NCBI GenBank assembly: GCA_965227455.1
Contig: OZ245752.1
Location: 4,030,001-4,094,000 of the forward strand
Reading direction: 5' to 3'
Origin: JABDIP01 sp965227455
GTDB lineage: Bacteria > Pseudomonadota > Alphaproteobacteria > DSM-16000 > Inquilinaceae
Length of the DNA: 64,000 bases
Positions 24,512-32,996 of the stretch are shown here, one piece after another (the stretch's first letter is position 1; every line of letters starts with the position of its first letter). A program made the position numbers and the translations under genes. A model generated the notes under the pieces. It saw only the letters and a program-made list of their open reading frames with translations. It ran no database searches and had not been told where the DNA came from.

Positions 24512-25657
24512 TCACATGTCGCCCAGGCAGACGCCGATATCGCGCGCCGCCTGGACCCAGACATGGTCCGGCGGCACCAGCTTCTTGCGGCCGACCACCC
24601 GGTCCAGCGGCACCGGCTCCGCCCCGTCGCCCCGGGACGCCACCATGACCCCCGACACCCCCTGCTCGATCAGCGAGGCGCAGGCGGTGCCCAGCCGGGT
24701 AGCCAGCAGCCGGTCTGCGGCCGACGGCGTACCTCCGCGCTGCAGGTGGCCGAGGATGGTGACGCGGGACTCCAGCCCGGTCATCTCCTCCAGCCGTTCC
24801 GACAGATGCATGGTGTTGCCGGCCAGGGAGTCCTTGACCTCGGCGACCCTGGCCTTGGCCCGCTTGCGGTCCTCATCCGCCTTGTCGGAGTCCTTGCGCT
24901 TCTTCAACGCCGCCAGCTCCTCCTCCGCCTCCTGCAGCTCCCGGGCCTGGGTGGCGGACATGGCGCCTTCGGAGATGGCGACGATGCTGAAGCGGCTGCC
25001 GGTGCGGCTGCGGTGCCGGATGGATTCCGCCACCGCCTCGATATCGTAGGGAATCTCCGGGATCAGGATGACGTCGGCGCCGCCGGCCACGCCGGCCCCC
25101 AGCGCCAGCCAGCCGGCATTGTGCCCCATGACCTCGACGACGATGATCCGGTGATGGCTGTGGGCGGTGCTGTGCAGACGGTCGATGGCGTCGGTGGCGA
25201 TGCCCAGTGCGGTGTCGAAACCGAAGGTGATGTCGGTCTCCGCCACGTCGTTGTCGATGGTCTTGGGCAGGGTGATGACATTCAGCCCGGCCTCCAGCAG
25301 CCGGTAGGCATTGCGCTGGGTGCCGCCGCCACCCAGGCAGACCAGGGCGTCGAGGTGGTGCCGCTTGTAGGTCTCGGCGATCACCTCGGTCATGTCGAGG
25401 GTCTTGCCGCCCACCTGCATGCGGTGCGGCTTGTCGCGGCTGGTGCCCAGGATGGTGCCGCCGATGGTCAGGATGCCCGAGAGCTGGGAGCGGGTCAGCG
25501 GCACGGTGCGGTCCTCGGCCAGACCCTTGAAGCCCTGTTGGAAGCCGACGACGTGCATGTCGTAGCGGCCGATGGCCGCTTTGCCGACGCCGCGGATCGC
25601 AGCGTTCAGCCCAGGGCTGTCACCCCCGGCGGTCAGGATGCCGATCGATTTGGGCAT
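24512..25657 (-). CDS. 6-phosphofructokinase with mixed ATP/PPi-type active-site signature
   Basis: Phosphorylates fructose 6-phosphate. 381 residues, longer than the 320 of bacterial PfkA. The N-terminal ITAGGDSPGLN-type motif is present. The nucleotide/diphosphate loop reads CLGGGGTQ (residues 107-113), with Gly where ATP enzymes have Asp103, and the substrate loop reads PKTIDND (131-137), where Lys is typical of PPi-dependent enzymes. Residues about 235-275 are a charged coiled-coil insert (ELQEAEEELAALKKRKDSDK). The phosphoryl donor is therefore uncertain. GAAGGGAAG precedes the ATG at 25657. Confidence 0.87.
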   Translation of the reverse strand: MPKSIGILTAGGDSPGLNAAIRGVGKAAIGRYDMHVVGFQQGFKGLAEDRTVPLTRSQLSGILTIGGTILGTSRDKPHRMQVGGKTLDMTEVIAETYKRHHLDALVCLGGGGTQRNAYRLLEAGLNVITLPKTIDNDVAETDITFGFDTALGIATDAIDRLHSTAHSHHRIIVVEVMGHNAGWLALGAGVAGGADVILIPEIPYDIEAVAESIRHRSRTGSRFSIVAISEGAMSATQARELQEAEEELAALKKRKDSDKADEDRKRAKARVAEVKDSLAGNTMHLSERLEEMTGLESRVTILGHLQRGGTPSAADRLLATRLGTACASLIEQGVSGVMVASRGDGAEPVPLDRVVGRKKLVPPDHVWVQAARDIGVCLGDM

Positions 25658-25768
25658 GATGTGCTTCCCTTCGGGGCGGGAATGGCTTTCGCCTCCGCCG
25701 TTCGATCGGCGTCGACCGGAGGATTGTTTGCCGGCCCGGCGGCGTGGCCGTCAAGGGCTTTGCTTGGG

Positions 25769-26536
25769 TCAAGACGCCGCTGTCGGGCGCACCACCCGGG
25801 CCAGGGTCGCCACATCGACCCGAGCGGCACCGGCCCGGCGCAGGATCCGAGCGCATTCGCCGACCGTGGCCCCCGTCGTCATCACATCGTCCACCAGCAG
25901 AACGGAACGGTCCCGCAGCCGGGTGGATTCCTTGTCCGAAACCGCGAAGGCGCCGCGCACATTGGCGATCCGGCCGGTGCGGCTGAGCCCGCCCTGGCTG
26001 GGGGTCCTGCGGCGGCGTAAAAGAAGACCGGCGGCAACCGGCTTGCCGGCCTGGACGGCCAGGGATCGGGCGAGCAGGGCCGCCTGGTTGTAGCGCCGCC
26101 GGAACAGCCGCCAGCGATGCAACGGCACCGGCACCACCAGATCCGCGTCGCGCAGCATTTCGCCGGCCGCCTGGACCATCCAGCGCGCGAAGGCCGGCGC
26201 GGCATGGGTACCGTCGCCATGTTTGAAGGCCAGCACCAGCGCCCGGCTGGCATCGTCATAGCGCAGCGCCGAACGGGCCCGGTCGAAGCTTGGCTCGGCC
26301 CGCAGGCATTCGCCGCACAGGGAGTCCGCGGCGACCTCGAAGGCGAAGGGCAAGCCGCAGCAGGCGCAATGGGGCAACCCTATGAAGGCCAGCCTGCCCC
26401 AGCAGGGCGGGCACAGCGCACCCTCGCCGGCCACCACCGCACCGCAGGCGAGGCAACGCGGCGGCAGTACCGAGTCGAGTGCAATTCGGCCGAGACGCCG
26501 GATGGACGTGCGAAGGGGCTGATTGGCGGCATTCAT
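25769..26536 (-). CDS. ComF-family phosphoribosyltransferase-like protein
   Basis: A 255-residue protein. The N-terminal zinc-finger pairs are PPRCLACGAV, CPPCWGRL, CACCGLPF and CGEC; the C-terminal type I phosphoribosyltransferase domain has VPLHRWRLFRRRYNQAALLA and the PRPP loop VLLVDDVMTTGATV. ComF proteins take part in DNA uptake or act as phosphoribosyltransferases of unknown substrate. AGGA at normal distance supports the ATG at 26536. It starts the minus-strand series comF-pfk-grxC-nitrilase. Confidence 0.9.
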   Translation of the reverse strand: MNAANQPLRTSIRRLGRIALDSVLPPRCLACGAVVAGEGALCPPCWGRLAFIGLPHCACCGLPFAFEVAADSLCGECLRAEPSFDRARSALRYDDASRALVLAFKHGDGTHAAPAFARWMVQAAGEMLRDADLVVPVPLHRWRLFRRRYNQAALLARSLAVQAGKPVAAGLLLRRRRTPSQGGLSRTGRIANVRGAFAVSDKESTRLRDRSVLLVDDVMTTGATVGECARILRRAGAARVDVATLARVVRPTAAS

Positions 26537-26650
26537 CGCGGCATCCTGGACCAACTCACCCTTGCACGGGAGCAGTTGCTTTAACTCGCAGTTAAGCCCG
26601 CGCAACACAAGGTGGTTCGCCTCGCTCGACCTACACGGATTTCGCATATC

Positions 26651-27028
26651 ATGACCGGCGTCGTCTCAACGCCACGCGGCATCCTCTTCCGAAAGACCCG
26701 GACCATGCCCGATGGCCGCCTTCTGATACGCAGCGGGCAGTCCTTCATGATCATGGAGCCGGACGAAATGCGGCGCGTCGACCGGTGGCTGATGATCAGC
26801 GTGGCCATCGACATGATCTGCCTTGTCGCGATCGTCACGGCTGTGCTGCTCTCCGAACAGGGCGCGGTGAGCGAGGATGCGATGTGGTCGGTTATCTGGG
26901 CGACCGCGGCGGTCCTCGTCCTGTCAGCAGTCACCATCGGAGCCTTCCTCCTGGTTTCGCTTGGAAGTCGGACGCAGCCGGCCGATCAGTCGGAGAGGCT
27001 CGAGGAAATCTGGAAGAGAGCCGGCTGA
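26651..27028 (+). CDS. Hypothetical membrane protein, two transmembrane helices
   Basis: A 125-residue protein with two hydrophobic segments, MISVAIDMICLVAIVTAVLL and IWATAAVLVLSAVTIGAFLL, between short charged ends. An ATG at 26705 (MPDGRLLIRSG) is an alternative start, and neither has a good Shine-Dalgarno. No family recognised. It is divergent from comF and precedes the methyltransferase on the same strand. Confidence 0.5.
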   Translation: MTGVVSTPRGILFRKTRTMPDGRLLIRSGQSFMIMEPDEMRRVDRWLMISVAIDMICLVAIVTAVLLSEQGAVSEDAMWSVIWATAAVLVLSAVTIGAFLLVSLGSRTQPADQSERLEEIWKRAG

Positions 27029-27085
27029 AGACGCCCTGCTCCGCAGACCGATGGCACCGGCCAGACCGCGGTCCTAGAATGCGGG

Positions 27086-28009
27086 ATGTCCGAATCCAGC
27101 CCTGAAGTCTTCGACCGCGCCCTGGTGCGCAAGCATCGCGATCGCGCGGCACCGGGGCTGGACGGCCACGACTTCCTGTTCCGCCATACGGCCGAGGCAA
27201 TCGGTGAGCGCCTCGACGATGTCTCCCGGCGCTTCCCCCGGGTGCTGGATCTGGGCTGCCATGGCGGAGAGATGGCATTGGTGCTGAGCGCGCGCGGCGA
27301 TATCGAACAGCTGGTCCAGTGCGACCTTTCGCCGGCCATGGCGCGGCGGGCCGCCGGATCGGGCCATCCGACCATCGCGGCGGATGAGGAATTCCTGCCC
27401 TTCGCCGAAGCCCGCTTCGACCTGGTGGTGAGCAATCTCAGCCTGCACTGGGTCAACGACCTGCCGGGGGCGCTGATCCAGATCCGCCGGGCGTTGAAGC
27501 CCGACGGGCTGTTCCTGGGCGCAATGTTGGGAGAGGGCACGCTGGCGGAGCTGCGCGAGGCGCTGATGGCGGCGGAGATCGAAATCGCCGGCGGTGTCAG
27601 CCCGCGCCTCTCTCCCTTCGCCGACCTGCGCGACGCGGCCGGCCTGCTGCAGCGCGCCGGCTTCGCCCTGCCGGTCGCGGATCTGGAACCGGTGAGCGTG
27701 AGCTATGAGAACGCCTTCCGGCTGTTCGCCGACCTGCGCGGAATGGGCGAGACCAATGCCACCCTGGCCCGCAACCCGGCGCCGCCGTCGCGCGCCCTGT
27801 GGGCGGAGACCGCACGCCGCTATGCGGACCGGTTCGCCGACGCGGATGGCCGGATCCCCGCCACCTTCCGGGTCATCCACTTGCTGGGCTGGGCACCCCA
27901 TGACAGCCAGCCCAAACCGCTGAGGCCGGGCAGCGCCACCTCGCGATTGGCGGATGCGCTGGGCACCGATGAGAGGCCGACGGGAGACAAGGCCGCGCCG
28001 AAACAGTAG
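27086..28009 (+). CDS. BioC/NDUFAF5-like SAM-dependent methyltransferase
   Basis: A 307-residue protein. Motif I is VLDLGCHGGEMALVLSARG, motif II VQCDLSPAM, motif IV FDLVVSNLSLHWVNDLPGAL and RALKPDGLFLGAML. The LSLHWVNDLPG block and RLSPFADLRDAAGLLQRAGF region match the alphaproteobacterial relatives of human NDUFAF5, which hydroxylates an arginine of complex I, and of BioC. The gene usually lies next to comF, as here. The substrate is inferred only from family. Confidence 0.87.
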   Translation: MSESSPEVFDRALVRKHRDRAAPGLDGHDFLFRHTAEAIGERLDDVSRRFPRVLDLGCHGGEMALVLSARGDIEQLVQCDLSPAMARRAAGSGHPTIAADEEFLPFAEARFDLVVSNLSLHWVNDLPGALIQIRRALKPDGLFLGAMLGEGTLAELREALMAAEIEIAGGVSPRLSPFADLRDAAGLLQRAGFALPVADLEPVSVSYENAFRLFADLRGMGETNATLARNPAPPSRALWAETARRYADRFADADGRIPATFRVIHLLGWAPHDSQPKPLRPGSATSRLADALGTDERPTGDKAAPKQ

Positions 28010-28021
28010 GGCATATTCCGC

Positions 28022-29140
28022 TCAGTCGGCCTCGGTGCTGGACCGCTCCGTCGCCGCCCCGGCCGACTCCCGTAGCGTGCCGTAGAGGGCCCGCTGCTCT
28101 TCAGTCAGCCGCTCCGGAATATGCACCTGCAACCGTAGGATGAGATCGCCCATTCCGCGACCGTCGGGTGTCGGCAGCCCTTTGTTACGCAGCCGCAGCA
28201 TCGCGTCCGGCTGGGTACCGGGCGGCACTGTCACCTTCACCGGGCCATCCAGCGTGGGCACGGTCAACCGGGTTCCGAGCACGGCATCGGTCACCTCGAT
28301 CAGTTCGGTGCGCCAGAGATTGGGACCATGCCGCTCGAAACGCGGATCATGGGCGGCGCGAACCGCGACCAGCAGGTCACCCGGACCACCGCCGGGCTCG
28401 CGCCCGGGAAGTCCATGGCCAGGAATCCGCAACACCGTGCCGTCTTCGATGCCCGGCGGTATATGGACCTTCAACGTCTCGCCGCGAACGGTTTCGCCGT
28501 GGCCCCCGCAATCCGGGCAGGGTGTCTCGATGATCGTGCCACGGCCGCCGCAATCCGGGCAGGTGGTAATCTGCTGGAAGCTGATGCCACCCTCGCGCCG
28601 CGCCGTGGATTGCCGCCCGGCACCCTTGCATCGATCGCACGTCTTGGGCGTCGTGCCGGGTTTGGCACCGCTGCCATTGCAGGTCATGCAGGCCTTCGGA
28701 CGCCGAATATGGACCTCACGATCACCGCCGGCGACGATATCAGCCAGCGGTACGACCAGCTCGGCGTGGAGGGACGCGCCCGGCCGGGGCCCGGTTCTGC
28801 GGCGAAAGATCCGGTCGAACAGCCCCCCGCCGGCCATATCGAGGCCGCCAAACCCCGCGAATATCTCGTCCAGATCCAATCCGCCGAACATCTCTTCCGG
28901 CGAAATCCCGGCGACGCCCGCGTGACCTCTGGAATCGTATTGCCGCCGCTTGTCGGGGTCGTGCAGGATCGCATAGGCCTCGGCGATTTCCTTGAACCTC
29001 TGCTCGGCGTCCGGCGCCTTGTTGCGGTCGGGATGGTACTTCAGTGCCAGCTTGCGGAAGGCCGCCTTGATCGCGGCCTCGTCAGCGTCCCGGGCGACGC
29101 CCAGCACCTCGTAGTAATCGCGTTGTTTGGCCTGCGACAA
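28022..29140 (-). CDS. DnaJ-type co-chaperone (Hsp40) with zinc-finger domain
   Basis: A 372-residue type I J-protein. J domain with YHPD in LALKYHPDRNK, a short Gly/Phe-rich linker (FGGLDLDEIFAGFGG), and four zinc motifs: CMTCNGSG, CDRCKGAG, CPDCGGRG and CPDCGGHG. The start is a TTG at 29140 (no suitable ATG). It cooperates with DnaK in folding. A dnaK/dnaJ pair normally lies elsewhere in the genome, so this is probably an accessory copy. It directly follows a 66-residue ORF. Confidence 0.92.
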   Translation of the reverse strand: MSQAKQRDYYEVLGVARDADEAAIKAAFRKLALKYHPDRNKAPDAEQRFKEIAEAYAILHDPDKRRQYDSRGHAGVAGISPEEMFGGLDLDEIFAGFGGLDMAGGGLFDRIFRRRTGPRPGASLHAELVVPLADIVAGGDREVHIRRPKACMTCNGSGAKPGTTPKTCDRCKGAGRQSTARREGGISFQQITTCPDCGGRGTIIETPCPDCGGHGETVRGETLKVHIPPGIEDGTVLRIPGHGLPGREPGGGPGDLLVAVRAAHDPRFERHGPNLWRTELIEVTDAVLGTRLTVPTLDGPVKVTVPPGTQPDAMLRLRNKGLPTPDGRGMGDLILRLQVHIPERLTEEQRALYGTLRESAGAATERSSTEAD

Positions 29141-29154
29141 CTGTCCCGCCCGGA

Positions 29155-29355
29155 TCAGTCACGCTGATCGGCGACGAACTCTGCCGCCAACTCCTCCTCC
29201 ATCCGCACCAGGTCCGCCGGAAGCGGCATGCCCATGGCGCGCATCTGCTCAAGGGTCTGCTGGATGCGCAGGAAGATCTCGTGGCGATCCCCCCATTCGC
29301 CCTCCATGTCGTCCAGCAACAGCGACACCGCAGCCTCGATCTCGTCCCGATCCAT
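29155..29355 (-). CDS. Small acidic hypothetical protein upstream of the dnaJ-type gene, 66 aa
   Basis: MDRDEIEAAVSLLLDDMEGE followed by an amphipathic helix with LRIQQTLEQMRAMGMPLPAD. A GAGGAAAGGG purine-rich stretch precedes the ATG at 29355. It ends 14 bases before the J-protein start, so the two are almost certainly co-transcribed. All-helical; no family recognised. It may be a J-protein partner or regulator. Confidence 0.65.
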   Translation of the reverse strand: MDRDEIEAAVSLLLDDMEGEWGDRHEIFLRIQQTLEQMRAMGMPLPADLVRMEEELAAEFVADQRD

Positions 29356-29661
29356 CGCTTTGGTCCCTTTCCTCATCGTTGCCGCCGGGCCAGGCCCGAC
29401 GGGACGTCGGTCCGAGGATATCCGCCGCGCGATGAACTTGCGACCCAAACCGGCCGATTGACTCACCCGCTCGATCTGCTAAGGAAGGTCGGACCTTGAC
29501 GAGGGGCGAGACCCGACGATGCGCAGCCGGTCCCGAATGCGACGACGAAGCGAGGCGCGACCGCGCCGCGCCGACTGACGACCGCGCACGCCCTCGATTG
29601 GCCGCGGTCCGGTCGGCCAGTCCTCTCGCACTCGATCCTCTTCGTCAGGGAACCGGATACC

Positions 29662-30222
29662 ATGTTTGTCATCTCCGCCAAGCGGCGGGCCGACGGCCCC
29701 GCCATCGAAAGCCTCCTCGACCTTGCCTTCGGGCCCGGGAGGACCGGCAAGACCGCCTACCGGTACCGGGCCGGCGTGATGCCGGTCTCCGGGCTGGAGC
29801 TGGTGGCGCGCGATGCCGGCGCGCCGGACGCGGCACCCCTGGTCGGGTCGATCCAGTACTGGCCGGTGACCATCGGTACCGGCACATCGGCGCTGTTGCT
29901 GGGCCCGCTGGCAGTGGCGCCCGGCCGCGCCGGCGAGGGCATTGGACGGGCACTGGTCAACCGCTCGCTGGACCTCGCACAGGGCAAGGGCCACTGCATC
30001 GTCCTGCTGGTCGGGCCCATGGATTATTACGGCCAGTTCGGCTTCCGCCCCGCCGCGCCGCATGGCATCGCCATGCCAGACGAGGCGCCGGAGCGACTCT
30101 TGGTCGCAGAACTGCTGCCGGGCGCCCTGCAGGGAGTCTCCGGCGACATCCATTCGCGGAGGTGGGTTCGCCGAAGCATGCGGCAACGTTCGGGATTCCT
30201 GGGAAAGCGCTGCGCGGCCTAG
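29662..30222 (+). CDS. GNAT-family N-acetyltransferase (YhbS-like)
   Basis: A 186-residue protein. The acetyl-CoA-binding motif A reads LGPLAVAPGRAGEGIGRALV (R-x-x-G-x-G type), followed by the motif B region MDYYGQFGFRPA. This is the YhbS/putative tRNA or small-molecule acetyltransferase group. AGGGAA precedes the ATG at 29662. Substrate unknown. It is not obviously in an operon. Confidence 0.85.
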   Translation: MFVISAKRRADGPAIESLLDLAFGPGRTGKTAYRYRAGVMPVSGLELVARDAGAPDAAPLVGSIQYWPVTIGTGTSALLLGPLAVAPGRAGEGIGRALVNRSLDLAQGKGHCIVLLVGPMDYYGQFGFRPAAPHGIAMPDEAPERLLVAELLPGALQGVSGDIHSRRWVRRSMRQRSGFLGKRCAA

Positions 30223-30554
30223 CGACGCGGCCGATTAGACGCCTGCCGACGGGCCCGCTGACGGCCATGCTGCACTGCACGGCTACCGGGTTGACGCCGG
30301 TCCGATACAGGCGCAGGCTCTACCCACGTGGTCGGGAAACCGGCGACGATTCAGCCGCCGCAGTGCCCTGCGGTGACTTCCGACGGGACTCACAACCGCG
30401 GGTGGGCATCGTCGGGACCTACGAGAAGCGGGAGCCGTCATCGCCAGACCGGCTCCCGAACTCTGTCAGGGCTTGTCTCATCCGACGATCGCACGCTTGC
30501 CGCCCGGTTCGCAGGATGGCTAGCCTGCGGGATCGCTGCCATTGGAGTGATCGC
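30223..30554. other. 332-base gap with one hairpin
   Basis: The only structured element is a perfect 9-bp stem, CGGGAGCCG (30429-30437) and CGGCTCCCG (30450-30458), with a 12-base loop and no T-run, about 100 bases before the PhyH gene. Nothing else identified. Confidence 0.5.
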
Positions 30555-31397
30555 ATGACCCTCACCGACGCCCAAAGATCCGATTATGAACGGGACGGAT
30601 TCCTTGTCCTGGAGGGTTTCGCCGACGCCGACACATGCGACGCGCTGATCGTGCGGGCCGGCGAGCTGGTCGATGCCTTCGATCCGGACTCGGTGCGCTC
30701 GGTCTTCTCGACCACCGAGCAGACCCATACCACCGACGACTATTTCCTCACCTCGGGCGACAAGATCCGCTTCTTCTTCGAGGAGGAGGCCCATGATGCC
30801 GACGGTCGGCTGCTGCGCGACAAGGCGCTGTCCATCAACAAGATCGGACATGCGCTGCACGATTTGGACCCGGTCTTCGAGCGTTTCTCGCGGGCGCCGG
30901 CGCTGGCCGGCATCGTCTCGGATCTCGGCCTCGCCTCCCCGCTGCTGCTGCAATCCATGTACATCTTCAAGCAGCCGCGGATCGGCGGCGAGGTGATCTG
31001 CCACCAGGATTCGACCTTCCTCTACACCGATCCGCCCAGCGTCATCGGCCTGTGGTTCGCCCTGCAGGACGCGACCTTGGAGAATGGCTGCCTGCAGGCC
31101 CTGCCCGGCGGCCACAAGACCGGACCGAAACGCCGCTTCCGGCGCGACGGGTCCGGCGGCGTCACCTTCGACGAGTTCGATCCGACGCCGTTCCCGGAGA
31201 CCGGCATCGTGCCCCTGGAGGTGCCGCGCGGCACGCTGATCGTGCTGCATGGCGCCCTGCCCCATCTCAGCGGGCCGAACCGGTCCGACCGCTCCCGCCA
31301 CGCCTATACGCTGCACGTCATCGACGGCGCCTGCGACTATCCGGCAGATAACTGGCTGCGGCGCGACCCGTCCATGCCGGCGCGGGGATTCGCCTAG
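30555..31397 (+). CDS. Phytanoyl-CoA dioxygenase (PhyH) family protein
   Basis: Fe(II)/2-oxoglutarate-dependent oxygenase of 280 residues. The metal facial triad is H and D in VICHQDSTFLYTDPP, with the distal H in LHGALPHLSGPNRS, and the 2-oxoglutarate-binding Arg is in NRSDRSRHAYT. ALQDATLENGCLQALPGGHK is typical of PhyH. GGAG eight bases before the ATG supports the start. Likely hydroxylates an acyl or small amine substrate; not identifiable. The gene converges on the SAM hydroxide adenosyltransferase gene, whose stop overlaps its 3' end by a few bases. Confidence 0.9.
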   Translation: MTLTDAQRSDYERDGFLVLEGFADADTCDALIVRAGELVDAFDPDSVRSVFSTTEQTHTTDDYFLTSGDKIRFFFEEEAHDADGRLLRDKALSINKIGHALHDLDPVFERFSRAPALAGIVSDLGLASPLLLQSMYIFKQPRIGGEVICHQDSTFLYTDPPSVIGLWFALQDATLENGCLQALPGGHKTGPKRRFRRDGSGGVTFDEFDPTPFPETGIVPLEVPRGTLIVLHGALPHLSGPNRSDRSRHAYTLHVIDGACDYPADNWLRRDPSMPARGFA

Positions 31398-32155
31398 CGG
31401 ATCGTAACCGGCGTGCCGAGCTCCAGGCCGAACCGCTCAGCCGCATCGCCTTGATTGACCGCGATTTCCGCCAAGCCGAGGCTATTGGCGTACCAGAACC
31501 CGGTTCCGACCGGCCGATCGCCGAAGGTCCTGGCGCGGCGGAATTCGTGGCCGCCGGCCTCAAGCACCGCGTCCTTGGAAAGCGTCCCGGCCTCAATGCC
31601 GGTCACGGCGTTGCCGTAGCGGTCGCAATAGATGATCTCGGCCAGCGGCCCCGGCTGGTCGGGGCGAACCAAAGCGCCGGTCGCGACCTGCGTGCAGTCC
31701 ACCGGCTTGCCCTGCGCCAGCATGGCGGCAACCGGTGCGAAGAGGTCGCGGCCGTGAAAGCTGTCGGACAGTTGCTCCGGCCGCCAGTCGATCCGCCAGG
31801 CCTGGGCCGCCCCGCCCTCGACGATGGCAGCGAACAGGCCGTTATCGGGGCCGACATAGCGGGTCCCGGAACTCTCGACGATGATCGGGTCCCGATCTGT
31901 CCCGACGCCCGGATCGACCACGGCCAGGATCACGTCCCCGATCGTCCCGGCACGATCCCGCTCCCCGTCGTAATGGCCTGCCGCCAATACCTCCGCCATG
32001 GCCCGTATCAGGCAGCCGGCGCCGGCCGGGCGGAACGGCGGCAGGTCGTGCATCAGGTCGATCACCGGCACGCCGGGCGCCCAGCGGGCCAGCACCGCAT
32101 GCACCTGGCCGACATAGGGCCCGGATAGGCCGAAATCGCTCGCGAACAGGATCAT
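31394..32155 (-). CDS. SAM hydroxide adenosyltransferase (DUF62 family)
   Basis: A 253-residue protein that hydrolyses SAM to adenosine and methionine in characterised relatives (the family also contains fluorinase and chlorinase). Motifs: MILFASDFGLSGPYVGQVHA, VIDLMHDLPPF, VVDPGVGTDRDP, YVGPDNGLFA and HGRDLFAPVAA, plus the C-terminal IIYCDRYGNAVTG. The catalytic D-R-H of the hydrolase group appears intact (for example DRYGN). The ATG at 32155 gives the expected start. Confidence 0.9.
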   Translation of the reverse strand: MILFASDFGLSGPYVGQVHAVLARWAPGVPVIDLMHDLPPFRPAGAGCLIRAMAEVLAAGHYDGERDRAGTIGDVILAVVDPGVGTDRDPIIVESSGTRYVGPDNGLFAAIVEGGAAQAWRIDWRPEQLSDSFHGRDLFAPVAAMLAQGKPVDCTQVATGALVRPDQPGPLAEIIYCDRYGNAVTGIEAGTLSKDAVLEAGGHEFRRARTFGDRPVGTGFWYANSLGLAEIAVNQGDAAERFGLELGTPVTIR

Positions 32156-32204
32156 GCGATGGAGTATAGCGCCGCCGAAGGTGTTATGCGGCCCGCGGCT
32201 CCGG

Positions 32205-32996
32205 CTACGCCACAACGGCCGCCCGCTCGGCGAGACGCCGGACGCAGGCATAGTCGCCGATGTCGAGGAATTCCGCGCCGGTGAGCAGCAACGTGTCGCG
32301 CTCCGCCGTGAGTTCGGGGTCGCCGAGCATGGCGAAGACCGCGCGGCGCAGGCGCTCGACCAGATGGTCCTCGGCGTCGGCGCCGGTGACGAAGGGTAGG
32401 CCCGGCGCCGGAGCGGTCCAGGCCAGCACCCGCAGCTCCTTGGCCACCGCCGGCCGAAACCTTCGGAAATGGGCCCAGCAGATCGCATCGATGGCCGCCA
32501 GGTCGGCCTTGCCGGCCGCCACCGCCTCGGCGCTGGCTAGGTGGCCGCCCGTCAGGCGCGCTTCGCCGAAGAAGCGGCCGTTCTCGGCCAACGGCGTCAC
32601 CAGCCCCGCCAGCGCCTGCCAGCCCGACAGTGAGTCCCAGCTGTTGATGGCGCAGACGGCCCCTCGGCAGGACTCCAGCCCGTCAAAGGATGCGGTCCGG
32701 CGCACCACCACGGCGCTGCGATAGCGCGGGCCGTCGCAGCCTTCCGCGCCGTAGCATGGGGTCGCGATCGGTCGCAGCCGGCCCTCGAAACCATGGGTCA
32801 GCGGATAGCCGCAGGTCTGGCTGAACAGCAGGTCCCGATCGCGCCACAGGTCGCGGGGCGGCCGCCAGGACAGGGTTTCCGGAACCCCCTGCACGCCGGT
32901 GGCCCGCAGGGTCCGGGCCATGGACCGCCAGACCGCCTCGGCCGCCGGACGCAGCTCCGGCAGGTCGTACATCGGCAGGCTGGCGATCAGCGCCAT
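32205..32996 (-). CDS. PhnD-like ligand-binding protein without a signal peptide
   Basis: A 263-residue protein with the PhnD/SsuA periplasmic-binding fold: IASLPMYDLPELRPAAEAVW at the start, LLFSQTCGYPLTH, GAVCAINSWDSLSGW and KADLAAIDAICWAHF. The blocks match the phosphonate/phosphite substrate-binding family, yet the protein starts straight in the domain with no signal sequence and no ABC permease or ATPase is adjacent. It probably acts in the cytoplasm. The ATG overlaps the end of the desaturase gene by 10 bases, so they are coupled. Confidence 0.8.
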   Translation of the reverse strand: MALIASLPMYDLPELRPAAEAVWRSMARTLRATGVQGVPETLSWRPPRDLWRDRDLLFSQTCGYPLTHGFEGRLRPIATPCYGAEGCDGPRYRSAVVVRRTASFDGLESCRGAVCAINSWDSLSGWQALAGLVTPLAENGRFFGEARLTGGHLASAEAVAAGKADLAAIDAICWAHFRRFRPAVAKELRVLAWTAPAPGLPFVTGADAEDHLVERLRRAVFAMLGDPELTAERDTLLLTGAEFLDIGDYACVRRLAERAAVVA

